Source: QYOJ01 sp043810345 (GTDB taxonomy: Bacteria; Bacteroidota; Bacteroidia; Bacteroidales; FEN-979). From it: DNA of 15,488 bases. The stretch is taken from positions 1 through 15,488 of the forward strand of contig JBDROF010000084.1 in NCBI GenBank assembly GCA_043810345.1, in the 5' to 3' direction. The position numbers and the translations under genes are program-made. Below the pieces are notes generated by a model. That model made no database searches. It saw only the letters and a program-made list of their open reading frames with translations, and was not told the DNA's origin. This document shows, piece after piece, positions 1-7,363 of the stretch. How positions within the stretch are numbered: position 1 is the first letter of the stretch; each line of letters opens with the position of its first letter.

Positions 1-484
1 CTGCATTTCGAACAATGATCGCAGTTACTTTCTTTCTCAGCCATCCTTGATATTTATTATTTTCAGCCAGGTATCGTGTCCAATATTCCGTAATGACGTA
101 AGGCTTTCTGAACAATAGTTTCATTAAAAACGGGAGGACTGCTGCACGTGTAAGAATATGAATATGAATAAGATCAAATTGTATGTTCTTTCGTGAAAAA
201 AACATCAGCCCCTGAAGAAGGGCTATCTGATAAAACACCATATTTATCAAACCGGTGAGAAAAAAGTGGCGCGAACCATGAGGGTAATGGACCCTGAGTG
301 TGTCGATACCATTGTCTGTCTCTTTAACAAAGCTCATTCGGAATGAGAGTCGTTTTAACTCAGGATCTGGAATGACTGTTAGGACGATGACATTGGAATA
401 GGCTGATACCGCCTGGGCAACCTTCTGAATAAAATGACCAGAGTGCAAAGGATACCAGCGAGATATAAAGAGAATAGCGGGCAT
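1..484 (-). CDS. Glycosyltransferase, GT-B fold (GT4-like), N-terminal part; runs off the left edge
   Basis: Reading the minus strand from an ATG at 484 gives about 161 residues with no stop to the window edge, so only the N-terminal half is present. It opens with ILFISRWYPLHSGHF, the usual first strand and loop of a GT-B acceptor domain. Further on come HIHILTRAAVLPFL and KPYVITEYWTRYL, a pattern I recognise from Bacteroidota GT4 glycosyltransferases (a 'HVHxLTR...KPYxITEHW' type segment). The likely role is transfer of a nucleotide-activated sugar during capsule, O-antigen or exopolysaccharide assembly at the inner face of the membrane. The donor and acceptor cannot be told, because the C-terminal nucleotide-sugar domain lies outside the window. 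It diverges from the glycosyltransferase starting near 545, leaving about 60 nt between the starts. The family call is fairly firm; the exact start is the first ATG before the conserved strand. Confidence 0.82.
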   Translation of the reverse strand, partial: MPAILFISRWYPLHSGHFIQKVAQAVSAYSNVIVLTVIPDPELKRLSFRMSFVKETDNGIDTLRVHYPHGSRHFFLTGLINMVFYQIALLQGLMFFSRKNIQFDLIHIHILTRAAVLPFLMKLLFRKPYVITEYWTRYLAENNKYQGWLRKKVTAIIVRNA

Positions 485-544
485 GAAAGTGGAACGTCAA
501 CGGATTGTAAAATTATGCTAAATTTGCTATCCTTCCACCTTCTC

Positions 545-1585
545 ATGAGAACCACATACATTTATTGGTTTGCACATTACAAGTTAGCCGGACCATGTGT
601 ACGATATCGCGGGAAATATTTTCTGGATCAATTAAAGATGCAGTATAATATTCAATCCTCCTTTGTTTATCCAGGTTATCATTACCAGAATATTCTTCAC
701 TTCATTCAGGTTTATTTTTCTGCATTATTATTCCGCCGAAAAGATTCTGTGATCGTATTTCAAAAAATTTACACGAATGGCATCTATGCAACTGCTCTGA
801 AATTCCTTCTTTTTATTCAGAGGCAAAGAACCATCTATGACATTGATGATGCTTATTACATGAAGTTTCCCCCGGGAACCATTCATCACTTTCAGAAGCA
901 CTCCCGTGCTGTTATAACCGGAAGCCTGGAACTTATGAAATATGCGAAACGCTTTAATGACAATGTGATCGTTCACTCCTCCCCGATCATTGAGCACCAA
1001 CGACCAAAGCAGAAACGCAATGCGGTACTGACAATCGGATGGATCGGTTTTTACAATGCCCATAGGGAAAATTTGATGAAAATCTTGTTCCCTGCCCTTC
1101 TGCAAATTGACATTCCAATCAAATTTATGCTACTCGGCGTGACAAGATCCATACACATACAGGAGTTGCATGAAGCCCTGAAGGGAAAAGAGAACATCCT
1201 GATCGACATCCCTGAACAGGTGGATTGGCTGGATGAGGATTCGGTGTATGCAAAGGTTGCCGGATTTGATGTTGGGATCGCCCCGCTTATTGACAATCCG
1301 TACAACCGGGCCAAATCGGCTTTTAAACTCAAACAGTATCTTTCGTGCGGGATTCCTGTTCTGGGTAGTCGCGTTGGGGAGAACAAAACGGTCATCCAAA
1401 ACGGTCTGAATGGGTTTTTCTGTGATACACCTGAAGATTACCTCAAGATGATTCTTTTTTTTGCCCACCTTCAGGAGGAGAAATACAGTGAATATTGTAT
1501 CAATGCCAAACTGAGTTCAGCTTCCTTTTCGATGAATAAATATTGTGATAGCTTCATGGAATTCTGTCAAACCCTGAGCGTTTAA
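545..1585 (+). CDS. Glycosyltransferase family 1/4-like protein
   Basis: This encodes a 346-residue protein if started at the ATG at 545. The frame is open from 434, and an ATG at 515 is a second candidate. I prefer 545 because the sequence then begins with a normal first beta strand (MRTTYIYWFAHYKLAG), while the longer N-terminus would read back over the start of the divergent gene. Visible landmarks are CVRYRGKYFL near residue 20, the YDIDDA motif near residue 99 (common in GT-B enzymes of this group), a strand start IGWIGF for the C-terminal nucleotide-sugar domain, and KLKQYLSCGIPVLGSRVGEN near residues 261-280, the donor-binding region. It probably transfers a sugar in surface polysaccharide synthesis; the specificity is not readable. 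The methyltransferase gene begins 4 nt after its stop, so the two are almost certainly cotranscribed. Confidence 0.85.
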   Translation: MRTTYIYWFAHYKLAGPCVRYRGKYFLDQLKMQYNIQSSFVYPGYHYQNILHFIQVYFSALLFRRKDSVIVFQKIYTNGIYATALKFLLFIQRQRTIYDIDDAYYMKFPPGTIHHFQKHSRAVITGSLELMKYAKRFNDNVIVHSSPIIEHQRPKQKRNAVLTIGWIGFYNAHRENLMKILFPALLQIDIPIKFMLLGVTRSIHIQELHEALKGKENILIDIPEQVDWLDEDSVYAKVAGFDVGIAPLIDNPYNRAKSAFKLKQYLSCGIPVLGSRVGENKTVIQNGLNGFFCDTPEDYLKMILFFAHLQEEKYSEYCINAKLSSASFSMNKYCDSFMEFCQTLSV

Positions 1586-1589
1586 CGGT

Positions 1590-2432
1590 ATGATAAACGT
1601 GATGGGAAAATTTTCAAAAACGTTGCGCGCACTCCTCGAAATAAGCAGGAATCCATCATTACTGAACCTTGTTTTATCCGATAATCGGTACTGGTCAAAC
1701 TACGTGCACCAGAAATTTGGTCCCAATCCGGATCTTCCCCTCATTCAACTAAATGACATAATTCCGGAATTAACTGACGATCTGGAAGTTATTACCTCCT
1801 TTGATGGAGGTTGCCTTCCGACAGATCTTTCATTGCTTAAGGCACTTTGCAGGAAATTTCCGGAAAGCAGGTATTTTGAGATCGGCACATGGCGTGGCGA
1901 AAGTGTGGCAAATGTATCCAACATAGCCGCTGAATGTCTAACCCTTGATTTGACTGAGGAGGAGATGATCCGAAAGAAATTTCCAGATTCACATCGAAAC
2001 AGGATTGGAGCCTTACCGGAGGGGATCGCCCATTTGACACACCTTAAGGGAGATTCCATGAAAATTGATTTTGCTGTATTGAATCAACAATTTGATGTCA
2101 TTTTTATTGATGGAGATCACAGGTACCACTATGTGAAAAATGATACTAAGAACGTTTTCAGACACCTTGTTCATGATCGATCAATTGTAGTGTGGCATGA
2201 TTATTTCTATTCTCCAGGACTGTTAAGATTTGAAGTTCTGGCTGGTATTCTTGACGGAGTTCCGGAACAATACAAACAATATCTCTACTGTGTTTCCAGC
2301 TCGAAATGTGCAATTTTTATCAGGGAACCAATCCTTTCCCGGGAACCTCATCCCTCTGCAATGTATGAAGAGACTTTTCGGGTTACCCTGAAATACAATA
2401 AAGCTCCGATTCCTCATACCGTGAAGCAATAG
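1590..2432 (+). CDS. Class I SAM-dependent methyltransferase (Methyltransf_24-like)
   Basis: This is a 280-residue protein. FEIGTWRGES at residues 96-105 is motif I, the SAM-binding glycine loop. D120 at the end of the next strand, GDS at 154-156 and FIDGDHRYHYVKND at 172-185 match the small-molecule methyltransferase family in which IDGDH and the later WHDY (202-205) line the active site. The N-terminal 70 residues are not part of the Rossmann core and may bind the acceptor. Following a glycosyltransferase with only 4 nt between stop and start, it probably methylates a sugar or another group of the same surface glycan, but this rests on context only. A second ATG 12 nt downstream (1602) is an equally possible start. 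Its last 50 nt overlap the convergent hydrolase gene. Confidence 0.85.
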   Translation: MINVMGKFSKTLRALLEISRNPSLLNLVLSDNRYWSNYVHQKFGPNPDLPLIQLNDIIPELTDDLEVITSFDGGCLPTDLSLLKALCRKFPESRYFEIGTWRGESVANVSNIAAECLTLDLTEEEMIRKKFPDSHRNRIGALPEGIAHLTHLKGDSMKIDFAVLNQQFDVIFIDGDHRYHYVKNDTKNVFRHLVHDRSIVVWHDYFYSPGLLRFEVLAGILDGVPEQYKQYLYCVSSSKCAIFIREPILSREPHPSAMYEETFRVTLKYNKAPIPHTVKQ

Positions 2433-3150
2433 CTATCTGCGTACCGTTGGCTTGCGGGGCAAAGAGCCCGGAGACGATCTCCGGACGGTTGTTGTGCGCA
2501 GAGAGATGGGACAGAAGCAGCAATTTCAGAAATGGAGACCGGTGACCGGTAAAGATCTCCAGAGCCTGTCGGTTTGAGAGGTGTCCAAGGTCACCATGGA
2601 TCCGCCGTTTCAGGTAAAGAGGATAGCTGCCCTCCAGGAGCATGGTTTCATCGTAGTTCGCTTCCAGGAAGGCGGCATGGCAGCAGCCGAAGTGATGGGC
2701 CACCTGTTCACAGCTCCTGCCGATATCGGTAAAAATGCCAGCGGTAATTCCGGCCGAGGTTACCGTATAGCTGTGTGGATCGGCGGCGTCGTGCTGCTTG
2801 GGGAGGGGATGTACGGTAAGACTACCAACGTGCACCGGTTCCTGGGTTATAAATGTCCGCAGTAGGGATGAATCAGGCCTGAGTTGGCTCTTCAGGTAGG
2901 TTATGGGACTCATATAAACCGGTATCCCGTGTTTCCTTGAAAGAACTTCCACTCCCCTTACATGGTCGCTATGTTCGTGGGAGATGAAGATGGCGCTCAC
3001 GTTCCCAATGGATAATCCCAGCCTGGCCATCCGGCGTTCGGTCTCACGGCACGATATGCCGGCATCGATTAACACGGCTCCATCGTTGTTGCCAACGTAA
3101 TAGCAATTTCCATTGCTTCCGGAGTTGAGTGAGGCGAGGTAGAGGGACAT
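2383..3150 (-). CDS. Metallo-beta-lactamase-fold hydrolase, WalJ/YycJ-like
   Basis: This 255-residue cytoplasmic protein has the complete dinuclear metal site: SHEHSDH at residues 57-63 (the HxHxDH motif), H120 in the KQHDAADPHSY segment, D142 in FTDIG and H215 in LSHLSAHNN. The N-terminal SLNSGSNGNCYYVG is the signature start of the YycJ/WalJ subfamily, whose members are thought to act as nucleases or phosphodiesterases in DNA or cell-wall related processes. The exact substrate in Bacteroidota is not established. The length is normal for the family (about 255-265). The C-terminal IASRYEESELYCI fits the usual ending, so the 50 nt overlap with the end of the methyltransferase gene appears real and not a mis-called stop. 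It starts 23 nt after the aquaporin stop and is probably read from the aquaporin promoter. Confidence 0.9.
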   Translation of the reverse strand: MSLYLASLNSGSNGNCYYVGNNDGAVLIDAGISCRETERRMARLGLSIGNVSAIFISHEHSDHVRGVEVLSRKHGIPVYMSPITYLKSQLRPDSSLLRTFITQEPVHVGSLTVHPLPKQHDAADPHSYTVTSAGITAGIFTDIGRSCEQVAHHFGCCHAAFLEANYDETMLLEGSYPLYLKRRIHGDLGHLSNRQALEIFTGHRSPFLKLLLLSHLSAHNNRPEIVSGLFAPQANGTQIAIASRYEESELYCISG

Positions 3151-3173
3151 TGTCTTTGACGGATTGGTTGTTA

Positions 3174-3869
3174 TTATCCCTTCTCAAATCCGAATTTCCA
3201 GGCGAGGGCAGCCAGGATAGCACCGGCTATTGGAGCTACAAAGAAGAGCCAGAGCTGAGCAAGGGCTTTCCCTCCGGCAAAAATGGCCGGTCCAAGACTT
3301 CGGGCAGGGTTAACGGATGTTCCGGTCACCGGAATGGCTACCAGGTGGATCAGCATCAGAGTGACCCCGATAGCAAGACCGGCCATAACTCCATTGCCGA
3401 ATTTGGAAGTGGTGCCGAGGATCACAAATATGAACAGGAAGGTCATGACAACTTCGATGAGTAACGCACTCAGCGTATTGTATTCGCCAAGGTATCCCTC
3501 TCCCCATCCGTTAGAACCGAGCGCCCATTCTCCCATTTTAAAATCAGGCTGCCCGATCATGATGAGATAAAGAACCCCGGATCCAAAGATAGCACCCAGG
3601 AATTGCGCGATGATATAACCGATGGCCTCCTTTGCTTCTATTTTTCCTGCTGTAAGGAATCCTATGGTGACAGCCGGGTTGATGTGGCACCCGGAGATGC
3701 CGCCAATGGCATAGGCCATTGCCACAAGGGCAAACCCAAAGGCAATGGAGATGCCCAGCAGACCGATTCCACTTGGGCCACTGCCGGTGATTCCGGCGAT
3801 GACCGCAGAACCACAACCAAAAAATACGAGGCTGAAAGTTCCGATAAACTCTGCTACATACTTTTTCAT
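3174..3869 (-). CDS. aqpZ: Aquaporin, AqpZ-type water channel
   Basis: This 231-residue, six-span member of the MIP family lets water cross the inner membrane. Both half-helix motifs are intact: NPA at residues 64-66 (HINPAVTIG) and NPA at 187-189 (SVNPARS). The selectivity-filter positions align by eye with E. coli AqpZ: F44, H175, T184 and R190. This is the narrow, water-selective combination, not the wider glycerol-facilitator one. The C-terminal GxALAQLWLFFVAP segment also matches AqpZ. The ATG at 3869 gives the normal short N-terminus (MKKYVAEFIGTF). A Bacteroidota-type promoter box lies 43-50 nt upstream, and the hydrolase gene follows after 23 nt. Confidence 0.95.
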   Translation of the reverse strand: MKKYVAEFIGTFSLVFFGCGSAVIAGITGSGPSGIGLLGISIAFGFALVAMAYAIGGISGCHINPAVTIGFLTAGKIEAKEAIGYIIAQFLGAIFGSGVLYLIMIGQPDFKMGEWALGSNGWGEGYLGEYNTLSALLIEVVMTFLFIFVILGTTSKFGNGVMAGLAIGVTLMLIHLVAIPVTGTSVNPARSLGPAIFAGGKALAQLWLFFVAPIAGAILAALAWKFGFEKG

Positions 3870-3911
3870 CCTTTTTTGTTTTAATGAATAATCTTATTTA
3901 TTTCTCCCGCA

Positions 3912-3919
3912 CAAATATA
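3912..3919 (-). promoter_or_regulatory. Putative Bacteroidota -7 promoter box for aquaporin/hydrolase
   Basis: Read on the minus strand this is TATATTTG, an exact match to the Bacteroidota -7 consensus TAnnTTTG, placed 43-50 nt before the aquaporin ATG. A TTG lies 24 nt upstream, a little further than the usual spacing to the -33 TTTG, so the upstream box is weak. This would give a leader of roughly 35 nt. Confidence 0.45.
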
Positions 3920-3936
3920 AAACATTCATCACATAA

Positions 3937-4119
3937 CCTGCTGCAAGATGGCAAACCTGCAAGCAAAGATCCCTGGCCAACCCCGACAATCTTCCCGATC
4001 CGGTTGTGTTGGCAAATGAGATTGTAAAGAATCTGGAAGCAGGGTTGGAGAATTTTAAAACCATCATTGCGTCATTGAATATAGGTATCTTTGTGTCATT
4101 AGTAAACATCTTTTCTTAA
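3937..4119 (+). pseudogene. Probable remnant of type I restriction DNA methyltransferase (hsdM) C-terminus
   Basis: One plus-strand frame is open from just after a TAA (3934-3936) to a TAA at 4117-4119, 60 codons, with no plausible start codon for a complete gene. It contains SLANPDN followed by LPDPVVLANEIVKNLEAGL and ENFKTIIASLN (about 3970-4085). I recognise this as resembling the last 35-40 residues of N-6 adenine DNA methyltransferase (type I M subunit) proteins, where an 'LPDPxxLAxEIxxNLEAALEqF' segment precedes the stop. The catalytic NPPY region is absent, so only the tail survives. The similarity is from memory and not from an alignment; a chance open frame is possible but the match is long. 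The promoter box for the next gene lies within its 3' end. Confidence 0.45.
4086..4093 (+). promoter_or_regulatory. Putative -7 promoter box for the small Cys-rich membrane protein
   Basis: TATCTTTG matches the Bacteroidota TAnnTTTG -7 box exactly and stands 32 nt before the ATG at 4126, allowing a leader of about 25 nt. The nearest upstream TTG (4067-4069) is 16 nt away, shorter than the usual spacing, so support is partial. Confidence 0.35.
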
Positions 4120-4125
4120 CAGAAT

Positions 4126-4323
4126 ATGTGGAAGGTCATCTTGTTATCCATCATACTCGTAGCCATAGCAATCGCTGCTATCTCAATAAAAATGTTTGTA
4201 AAGAAAGATGGTGAGTTTAAAAAATCCTGTTCCAGTGTTGATCCGGTTTCCGGAAATCCCCTGGGATGTTCCTGCGGCCAGGGAGATGGCGGGGAGAGTT
4301 GTGAAAACAAGGCATCTGACTAA
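4126..4323 (+). CDS. Small single-span membrane protein with C-terminal cysteines
   Basis: This encodes a 65-residue protein. Residues 4-24 (VILLSIILVAIAIAAISIKMF) form one hydrophobic span, followed by a positively charged stretch (KKDGEFKK) and a soluble tail with four cysteines: SCSSVDP, then CSC within GCSCGQG, then C59. By eye this resembles a widespread Bacteroidota group usually annotated only as 'membrane or secreted protein', with the same KKxGEFxxSCASxDP-like segment after the span. A CxC plus two further cysteines could bind a metal or an Fe-S cluster, but no ligand is known to me and this is inference. The gene has its own promoter-like box and converges on apbE (52 nt apart), so it sits beside the nqr operon without being part of its transcript. 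Confidence 0.72.
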   Translation: MWKVILLSIILVAIAIAAISIKMFVKKDGEFKKSCSSVDPVSGNPLGCSCGQGDGGESCENKASD

Positions 4324-4375
4324 TGGACTTCAGCAAACTAACGGATGTTCTGCAAACTAATTGAGCTTAAGCAGC

Positions 4376-5419
4376 CTACTTGACCTCTGCCAGCGATCTC
4401 TTCAAGCCTTCTGTCATCATCGTCTGATAGGTCCCATCCGGGCCCGAATAGATAAAATAGGCTTCAAGGCCTGCCTGATTTCCGTCAAGGAATTTCATCG
4501 CACTATCCAGCCCCATCACCATGATGGCGGTGGCGAAAGCATCCGCATAGGCACAGCTCCAGGCAACAACGGTTACGCTCAGCAGGGAATGGCCGACAGG
4601 GTAACCCGTATGCGGGTCAATGGTGTGAGCATACCGGATGCCATCCTGCTCATAGTACTTCCGGTAGTTTCCTGATGTTGCCACAGCAAGGTTGGTGATG
4701 GGTATTTCCGCTCGGAGCTCCCGGGAAGAAGATTGAGATTCCGATGGCTTCTCAATGCCGATTTGCCATCTTTTCCCGTTTGGTTTAGTCCCACGGGCAT
4801 ATACCTCTCCTCCGATATCCACGAGGTAGTTTTTGATGCCCCTGGATTCCAATAAACTTGAAATAAGGTCGACGGAATAGCCTTGCGCCACTGCATTGAA
4901 ATCAATTTTTATCCTGGGATCTGCCTTGATCACTTTATGATACCTGATCTGTACGTTTCTGAAATTAACCATCGGAAGCAGGCTGTCAACTGTCTCCAGC
5001 CTGATTGCAGGCCTGTTTTCCGGTCCAAAGCCCCAGGCATTGACCAGTGGGCCCACCGTGATATCGAAATACCCGTTGGTCATTTCCGAAACCTCCTGCG
5101 ATATCCTGAAGAGTTTCAGGAAGTCATCATTTAAAACGACATCTTCATTGTTGTTGACCCTGTTGATCATTGAATTCTCCACCCACAGGGAGGCGGTCTG
5201 GTCGAACTCCTTTAGCAGGGAATCAATAGATGGCTGGTAGTTGATTTTATCAGAAGTGTAATAGGTAACTGCGTAATAGGTCCCCTGGGTTTCACCGGTA
5301 AACCGGATCTTTTCCAGGGGATCAGGCCGATGGCAGTTTGCCATTAGAATAAGTACCATCAGCATCAATAAACCCAATGGATTTTCTGTACGGGGGGCCG
5401 GAAAACTGGGGACAATCAA
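4376..5419 (-). CDS. apbE: FAD:protein FMN transferase ApbE, lipoprotein form
   Basis: This protein of up to 347 residues uses FAD to attach FMN covalently to threonine in target proteins, releasing AMP. Family landmarks are present: FDITVGPLVNAWGFG at 118-132, DFNAVAQGYSVD at 173-184, DIGGEV at 201-206 (flavin binding), HTIDPHTGYPV at 265-275 and ADAFATA at 292-298 (metal-binding region). It is the last gene of the nqr cluster, 23 nt after the nqrF stop, and its expected substrates are NqrB and NqrC encoded upstream. The N-terminus reads LMLMVLILMANC, a lipoprotein-like signal with C29 as the lipidated residue, although N at -1 is a poor lipobox. The start given is a TTG at 5419, chosen because it leaves a signal peptide of normal length with an arginine. 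The first ATG (5365) would leave only ten residues before the cysteine. Confidence 0.93.
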   Translation of the reverse strand: MIVPSFPAPRTENPLGLLMLMVLILMANCHRPDPLEKIRFTGETQGTYYAVTYYTSDKINYQPSIDSLLKEFDQTASLWVENSMINRVNNNEDVVLNDDFLKLFRISQEVSEMTNGYFDITVGPLVNAWGFGPENRPAIRLETVDSLLPMVNFRNVQIRYHKVIKADPRIKIDFNAVAQGYSVDLISSLLESRGIKNYLVDIGGEVYARGTKPNGKRWQIGIEKPSESQSSSRELRAEIPITNLAVATSGNYRKYYEQDGIRYAHTIDPHTGYPVGHSLLSVTVVAWSCAYADAFATAIMVMGLDSAMKFLDGNQAGLEAYFIYSGPDGTYQTMMTEGLKRSLAEVK

Positions 5420-5442
5420 TGGATTTAATGTATGATGAGGTG

Positions 5443-6699
5443 TTATATTCCGAAATCATCAAAAGCGATCATTTCATCCGGCACGCCAAGGTCATCCAGC
5501 ATCTTCAGCACGGCGGTATTCATCAGGGGCGGACCACACAGATAATACTCGATCTCCTCCGGTTCGGGGTGGTGCTGAAGGTAGGTATCCAGGATGACCT
5601 GGTGGATGAATCCAACGTGCCCGGTCCAGTAATCCTCGGGCAACGGTTCCGATAATGCCACATGAAAGGTAAAGTTGGAATTTTTCCGCTCAATGTTTTC
5701 AAATTCAGTAGTGTAAAACAGCTCTTTGAGGGACCGTCCGCCATACCAGAATGTGGCTTTGCGTTTTGTACGTTTCGTTAAGAAAAGATCAAAAATATGA
5801 GATCGCATTGGGGCCATTCCTGCACCCCCGCCAATGAACATCATTTCCCGGTTTGTGTCCTTGATAAAGAACTCTCCGTATGGACCAGAGAGGATCACTT
5901 GATCACCTTGTTTCCGGGAGAAAATGTAGGAAGAGCATATGCCTGGATTGACTTTCTTGAAACTGCCTCTCTTCGGATCCCACGGGGGGGTGGCAATCCG
6001 GACGTTGAGCATGATGATGTTGCCTTCGGCTGGCCGGTTCGCCAAGGAATAGGCACGGAAAACCGGTTCGGGATTTTTCATCTTCAGGTCCCACATCCTG
6101 TATTTATCCCATTCCTCTGTGTATTCCTCTCCAACCTCGATATCGTTGAAATCCACCTCGCATTTGGGGACATCGACCTGGACATACCCTCCGGAAGTAA
6201 ATTCAAGGTACTCCCCTTCCTGGAGTTTCACTACAAACTCCTTGATGTAGGTTGCCACACTGTGGTTGGACATCACCTCGCACTCCCATTTTTTAATCCC
6301 GAAGACCTCGGGTGGGATGGAAATCTTCATATCTTCCCTCACCTTTACCTGGCAACTGAGCCGCCAGTCATTCTGCTGCTCTTTCCGGGTGAAATACCCA
6401 ACTTCTGTCGGAAGGATGCTCCCTCCCCCTTCCAGTACCTGGCATTTGCACAGGGCACAGGTACCTCCGCCTCCGCAAGCTGAGGGCAGGAAAATTTCGT
6501 TGGTGGACAGGGTGGTCAACAAGGTTGAACCCGGATCAACCTCCAGCTCTCTCTCCCCGTTCAGGATCAATACAACTCTCCCCTGGGGGGTCAGTTTTTG
6601 CCTGGCATAGAGTAACATGCCTACCAATAAGAGTAAAACGACGAGAAAAACAACGATACTTGATACAATAACTACTCCGATGCTAACTTGCAGAATCAT
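5443..6699 (-). CDS. nqrF: Na+-NQR subunit F, NADH dehydrogenase with 2Fe-2S and FAD
   Basis: This 418-residue protein is the electron entry subunit: it takes hydride from NADH onto FAD and passes electrons through a 2Fe-2S centre. It has one N-terminal transmembrane span (about 4-30). A plant-ferredoxin-like domain follows with ligands C75, C81, C84 (CGGGGTCALC) and C116 (LSC). The reductase module then shows RAYS at 215-218 for FAD, SGPYGEFF at 271-278, the NADH-binding FIGGGAGMAPMRS at 288-300 and YYLCGPP at 385-391, ending in FDDFGI as expected for the C-terminal FAD lid. The length matches known NqrF (about 407-420). It begins 20 nt after the nqrE stop and is followed by apbE. Confidence 0.98.
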   Translation of the reverse strand: MILQVSIGVVIVSSIVVFLVVLLLLVGMLLYARQKLTPQGRVVLILNGERELEVDPGSTLLTTLSTNEIFLPSACGGGGTCALCKCQVLEGGGSILPTEVGYFTRKEQQNDWRLSCQVKVREDMKISIPPEVFGIKKWECEVMSNHSVATYIKEFVVKLQEGEYLEFTSGGYVQVDVPKCEVDFNDIEVGEEYTEEWDKYRMWDLKMKNPEPVFRAYSLANRPAEGNIIMLNVRIATPPWDPKRGSFKKVNPGICSSYIFSRKQGDQVILSGPYGEFFIKDTNREMMFIGGGAGMAPMRSHIFDLFLTKRTKRKATFWYGGRSLKELFYTTEFENIERKNSNFTFHVALSEPLPEDYWTGHVGFIHQVILDTYLQHHPEPEEIEYYLCGPPLMNTAVLKMLDDLGVPDEMIAFDDFGI

Positions 6700-6719
6700 A
6701 TTCTTCTTATTGAGCGCAC

Positions 6720-7337
6720 TTAGATTTTAATTCCCATAAACATCATAAATGCTATCCCCATCAATCCGGTGATGATGAAGGTGATACCCAATCCTCTCAA
6801 TGGGGCCGGTACATTGGAATAGCGTATCTTTTCACGGATGGCGGCAATGCCTACGATGGCAAGTAGCCAGCCCACACCCGATCCCAACCCGAATGAGGTG
6901 GCTTCAGCGACAGACTGGTACTCACGCTCCTGCATGAAAAGTGACCCTCCCAGGATGGCACAGTTCACGGCAATCAATGGCAGGAAAATGCCCAATGAAT
7001 TGTACAGGGCTGGCGAAAACTTTTCTATGACCATTTCGACCAACTGTACCATGGATGCAATCACGGCAATATAGACAATGAATGAGAGAAAGCTGAGGTT
7101 GACATCAGCAAATGACGCTCCAAACCAGGAAAGCGCCCCTGGTCCTAACAGGTACTCATTGATCAGGTAATTAACCGGAACAGTGATGCCCAATACAAAG
7201 ATGACAGCGATCCCCAATCCTACAGAAGTCTTCACGGTTTTCGAAACGGCAAGGTAGGAACACATGCCCAGAAAATAGGCGAAGATCATATTGTCTATGA
7301 AGATAGACTTGACGAATATACTGGTTATTTCTTGCAT
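6720..7337 (-). CDS. nqrE: Na+-NQR subunit E, membrane subunit
   Basis: This 205-residue protein has six predicted spans and belongs to the NqrDE/RnfAE family, whose two members pair as inverted repeats in the membrane. C26 (LGMCSYLAVSK) and C126 (IAVNCAILGG) sit at the positions that hold the intramembrane iron centre shared with NqrD. LxLPLIAVNCAILGG and the later FGLGSGVGWLLAI are strongly conserved family segments. It carries electrons across the membrane from the NqrF side towards NqrC/NqrB. The gene lies 26 nt after nqrD and 20 nt before nqrF in the operon. Length is typical (198-205). Confidence 0.98.
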   Translation of the reverse strand: MQEITSIFVKSIFIDNMIFAYFLGMCSYLAVSKTVKTSVGLGIAVIFVLGITVPVNYLINEYLLGPGALSWFGASFADVNLSFLSFIVYIAVIASMVQLVEMVIEKFSPALYNSLGIFLPLIAVNCAILGGSLFMQEREYQSVAEATSFGLGSGVGWLLAIVGIAAIREKIRYSNVPAPLRGLGITFIITGLMGIAFMMFMGIKI

Positions 7338-7363
7338 GATCAGATGACTAACAGGATTTCACA

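Noticed and set aside
3894..4109. 71-codon minus-strand open frame in the gap upstream of the aquaporin gene
   Set aside because: It would run over the aquaporin promoter box and is antisense to the HsdM-like remnant; its translation shows no pattern.
4333..4360. Direct repeat GCAAACTAA (4333-4341 and 4352-4360) between the small membrane protein gene and apbE
   Set aside because: Only two 9-mers 10 nt apart in AT-rich DNA, no inverted structure, no T-run; not enough for a regulatory or terminator call.
5797..6483. 228-codon plus-strand open frame opposite nqrF
   Set aside because: It is antisense to a strongly conserved nqrF and its translation has no recognisable motifs; a shadow of the real gene's codon structure.
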